Shown here piece by piece: positions 38,972-40,291 of a DNA stretch of 40,291 nucleotides. How positions within the stretch are numbered: the first letter of the stretch is position 1; the number at the start of each line of letters is the position of its first letter. The DNA is from DATFPQ01 sp035264765 (lineage in GTDB: Bacteria; Actinomycetota; Actinomycetes; Actinomycetales; Angustibacteraceae): the NCBI GenBank assembly GCA_035264765.1, contig DATFPQ010000295.1, positions 1 to 40,291 of the forward strand. The letters run 5' to 3'. Made by a program: the position numbers and the translations under genes. The notes under the pieces are model-generated. The model searched no databases and was not told the DNA's origin. It worked only from the letters and a program-made list of their open reading frames with translations.

Positions 38972-40291
38972 ATGACGACACGGATCACGCACTGGATCGA
39001 CGGAAAGCCCTTCGGCGGAAGCACGGAGCGCAGTGGCGACGTGTACGACCCCGCCACCGGTCAGGTGACCGGCAAGGTCGACTTCGCGGACGTCGCGACG
39101 GTCGACCAGGCCGTGGCCAGCGCGGCCTCCGCGGCCGAGGCGTGGGGACGCGCCTCGCTGTCGGTGCGCTCCCGGGTCCTGTTCCGGTTCCGCGAGCTGC
39201 TCGACGCCCGCAAGGAGGACGTCGCCGCCGCCATCACCGCCGAGCACGGCAAGGTGCTTTCCGACGCGGTCGGCGAGGTCACCCGCGGCCTGGAGGTCGT
39301 CGAGTTCGCGTGCGGCATCCCGCACCTGCTCAAGGGCGGCTTCAGCGAGAACGTCTCGACCAAGGTCGACGTCTACTCCATCCGGCAGGCCCTCGGCGTC
39401 GTCGCGATCATCTCGCCGTTCAACTTTCCGGCGATGGTGCCGCTGTGGTTCATGCCGGTCGCCATCGCCGCCGGTAACGCGGTCGTCCTGAAGCCCAGCG
39501 AGAAGGACCCCTCGGCGTCCCTGCTGATCGCCCAGCTGTGGGCAGAGGCCGGTCTGCCGGAGGGCGTGCTGAACGTCGTCCACGGCGACAAGGTCGCGGT
39601 CGACCGGCTGCTGGAGCACCCCGACGTCGCAGCGATCTCCTTCGTCGGTTCGACGCCGATCGCCCGCTACGTCTACGAGACCGGTACCCGGAACGGCAAG
39701 CGGGTGCAGGCGCTGGGCGGCGCCAAGAACCACATGGTGGTGCTGCCGGACGCCGACCTCGACCTGGCTGCGGACGCCGCGGTCAACGCCGGCTTCGGGT
39801 CGGCGGGGGAGCGGTGCATGGCGATCTCGGCGCTGGTCGCGGTCGAGCCGGTGGCCGACGAGCTGGTCGCGAAGATCGGCGAGCGGATGGCCACTTTGCG
39901 CACCGGCGACGGCCGCCGCGGCTGCGACATGGGCCCGCTGGTCACCCGCCAGCACCGGGACAAGGTGGCCTCGTACGTCGAGGCGGGCGTCGAGGCCGGT
40001 GCCGAGCTGGTCGTGGACGGCCGTGAGCAGCAGTTCGACGGCGCCGAGGACGGCTTCTGGCTCGGTCCGACGCTGTTCGACAAGGTGACGCCGTCGATGA
40101 GCATCTACACCGACGAGATCTTCGGTCCGGTGCTGTCGGTCGTGCGGGTGGACTCCTACGACGACGCCCTCGACCTGGTGAACTCGAACCCCTACGGCAA
40201 CGGAACCGCCATCTTCACCAACGACGGCGGGGCGGCGCGCCGCTACCAGAACGAGGTGCAGGTCGGCATGATCGGCGTCAACGTGCCGATC
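38972..40291 (+). CDS. mmsA: Methylmalonate-semialdehyde dehydrogenase (acylating), 3' end cut off
   Basis: The first 440 codons of a CoA-acylating aldehyde dehydrogenase are present; the family is about 500 aa, so some 60 codons lie beyond the window. The nucleophile is C282 in SAGERCMAIS, the family form. ISPFNFPAMVPLWFMPVAIA and NAVVLKPSEKDPSA are MmsA-specific, and the conserved Glu of other ALDHs is replaced in QALGGAKNHMVV, as expected for CoA-dependent members. It turns methylmalonate semialdehyde or malonate semialdehyde into propionyl-CoA or acetyl-CoA in valine, inositol or beta-alanine breakdown. The 97-bp gap upstream suggests its own promoter (a weak TTACAT at 38949, or CACAGT 7 nt before the ATG); no good ribosome-binding site is seen. 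Confidence 0.93.
   Translation, partial: MTTRITHWIDGKPFGGSTERSGDVYDPATGQVTGKVDFADVATVDQAVASAASAAEAWGRASLSVRSRVLFRFRELLDARKEDVAAAITAEHGKVLSDAVGEVTRGLEVVEFACGIPHLLKGGFSENVSTKVDVYSIRQALGVVAIISPFNFPAMVPLWFMPVAIAAGNAVVLKPSEKDPSASLLIAQLWAEAGLPEGVLNVVHGDKVAVDRLLEHPDVAAISFVGSTPIARYVYETGTRNGKRVQALGGAKNHMVVLPDADLDLAADAAVNAGFGSAGERCMAISALVAVEPVADELVAKIGERMATLRTGDGRRGCDMGPLVTRQHRDKVASYVEAGVEAGAELVVDGREQQFDGAEDGFWLGPTLFDKVTPSMSIYTDEIFGPVLSVVRVDSYDDALDLVNSNPYGNGTAIFTNDGGAARRYQNEVQVGMIGVNVPI

Noticed and set aside
1..40291. Defence, toxin-antitoxin, secondary-metabolite or mobile system
   Set aside because: No nuclease, toxin, antitoxin, PKS/NRPS, transposase or phage gene was recognised. Composition looks uniform, and every long gap is explained by promoters, hairpins or short repeats.

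Overview
The window is high-GC DNA of a free-living actinobacterium. The evidence is the base composition, the frequent GTG starts, the block xerC - whiG-type sigma factor - LytM/M23 protein - rpsB - tsf - pyrH - frr - cdsA - rlmN, a DivIVA-domain protein next to rlmN, and several genes that look leaderless. The genus cannot be named from the sequence. Almost everything is intact chromosomal coding sequence. I see no phage, insertion sequence, CRISPR array, tRNA or rRNA.

Layout. (1) Bases 1-7060 are a plant-polysaccharide module. A leftward operon encodes a secreted arabinanase-like GH43 enzyme, a sugar-binding lipoprotein and two MalF/MalG-type permeases, with no ATPase of its own. A second, cytoplasmic GH43 enzyme is divergent from it. 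Together they suggest extracellular trimming of arabinan or arabinoxylan, uptake of oligosaccharides and cytoplasmic hydrolysis. A small phosphoesterase follows. (2) Bases 7632-18569 are the housekeeping block: chromosome dimer resolution, the sigma factor, a LytM-domain protein, ribosomal protein S2, EF-Ts, UMP kinase, ribosome recycling factor, CDP-diacylglycerol synthase, RlmN and the DivIVA-like protein. A leftward DapC-like aminotransferase sits inside it. The usual neighbours dprA (left) and dxr (right) are not seen, so the block is bounded by two synteny breaks. (3) Bases 18566-26360 hold mixed accessory metabolism: an MFS exporter, a PPOX-fold flavoprotein divergent from propionyl-CoA synthetase, a FadR-type regulator coupled to an alkylglycerol-monooxygenase-like membrane hydroxylase, and a DrrAB-type exporter with a divergent MarR regulator. 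(4) Bases 26409-38874 are a polyamine uptake and catabolism supercluster. It has an AsnC regulator, a class III aminotransferase and a FAD amine oxidase (leftward); an aminobutyraldehyde dehydrogenase (rightward); a PucR regulator; and a PotD-A-B-C operon ending in a second FAD oxidase. A truncated methylmalonate-semialdehyde dehydrogenase gene closes the window.

No wholly new gene system was found. The less ordinary signals are in non-coding DNA and protein tails. These are heavily structured leaders before rpsB and pyrH, short tandem duplications just after several stop codons, a group of regulator and enzyme genes that look leaderless with a -10 box 6-7 nt before the start codon, a perfect inverted repeat carrying mirrored extended -10 boxes between the PPOX and prpE genes, a decapeptide-repeat linker in a LytM protein that has lost both catalytic histidines, and a Thr/Glu/Ala/Gly repeat tail on ribosomal protein S2.
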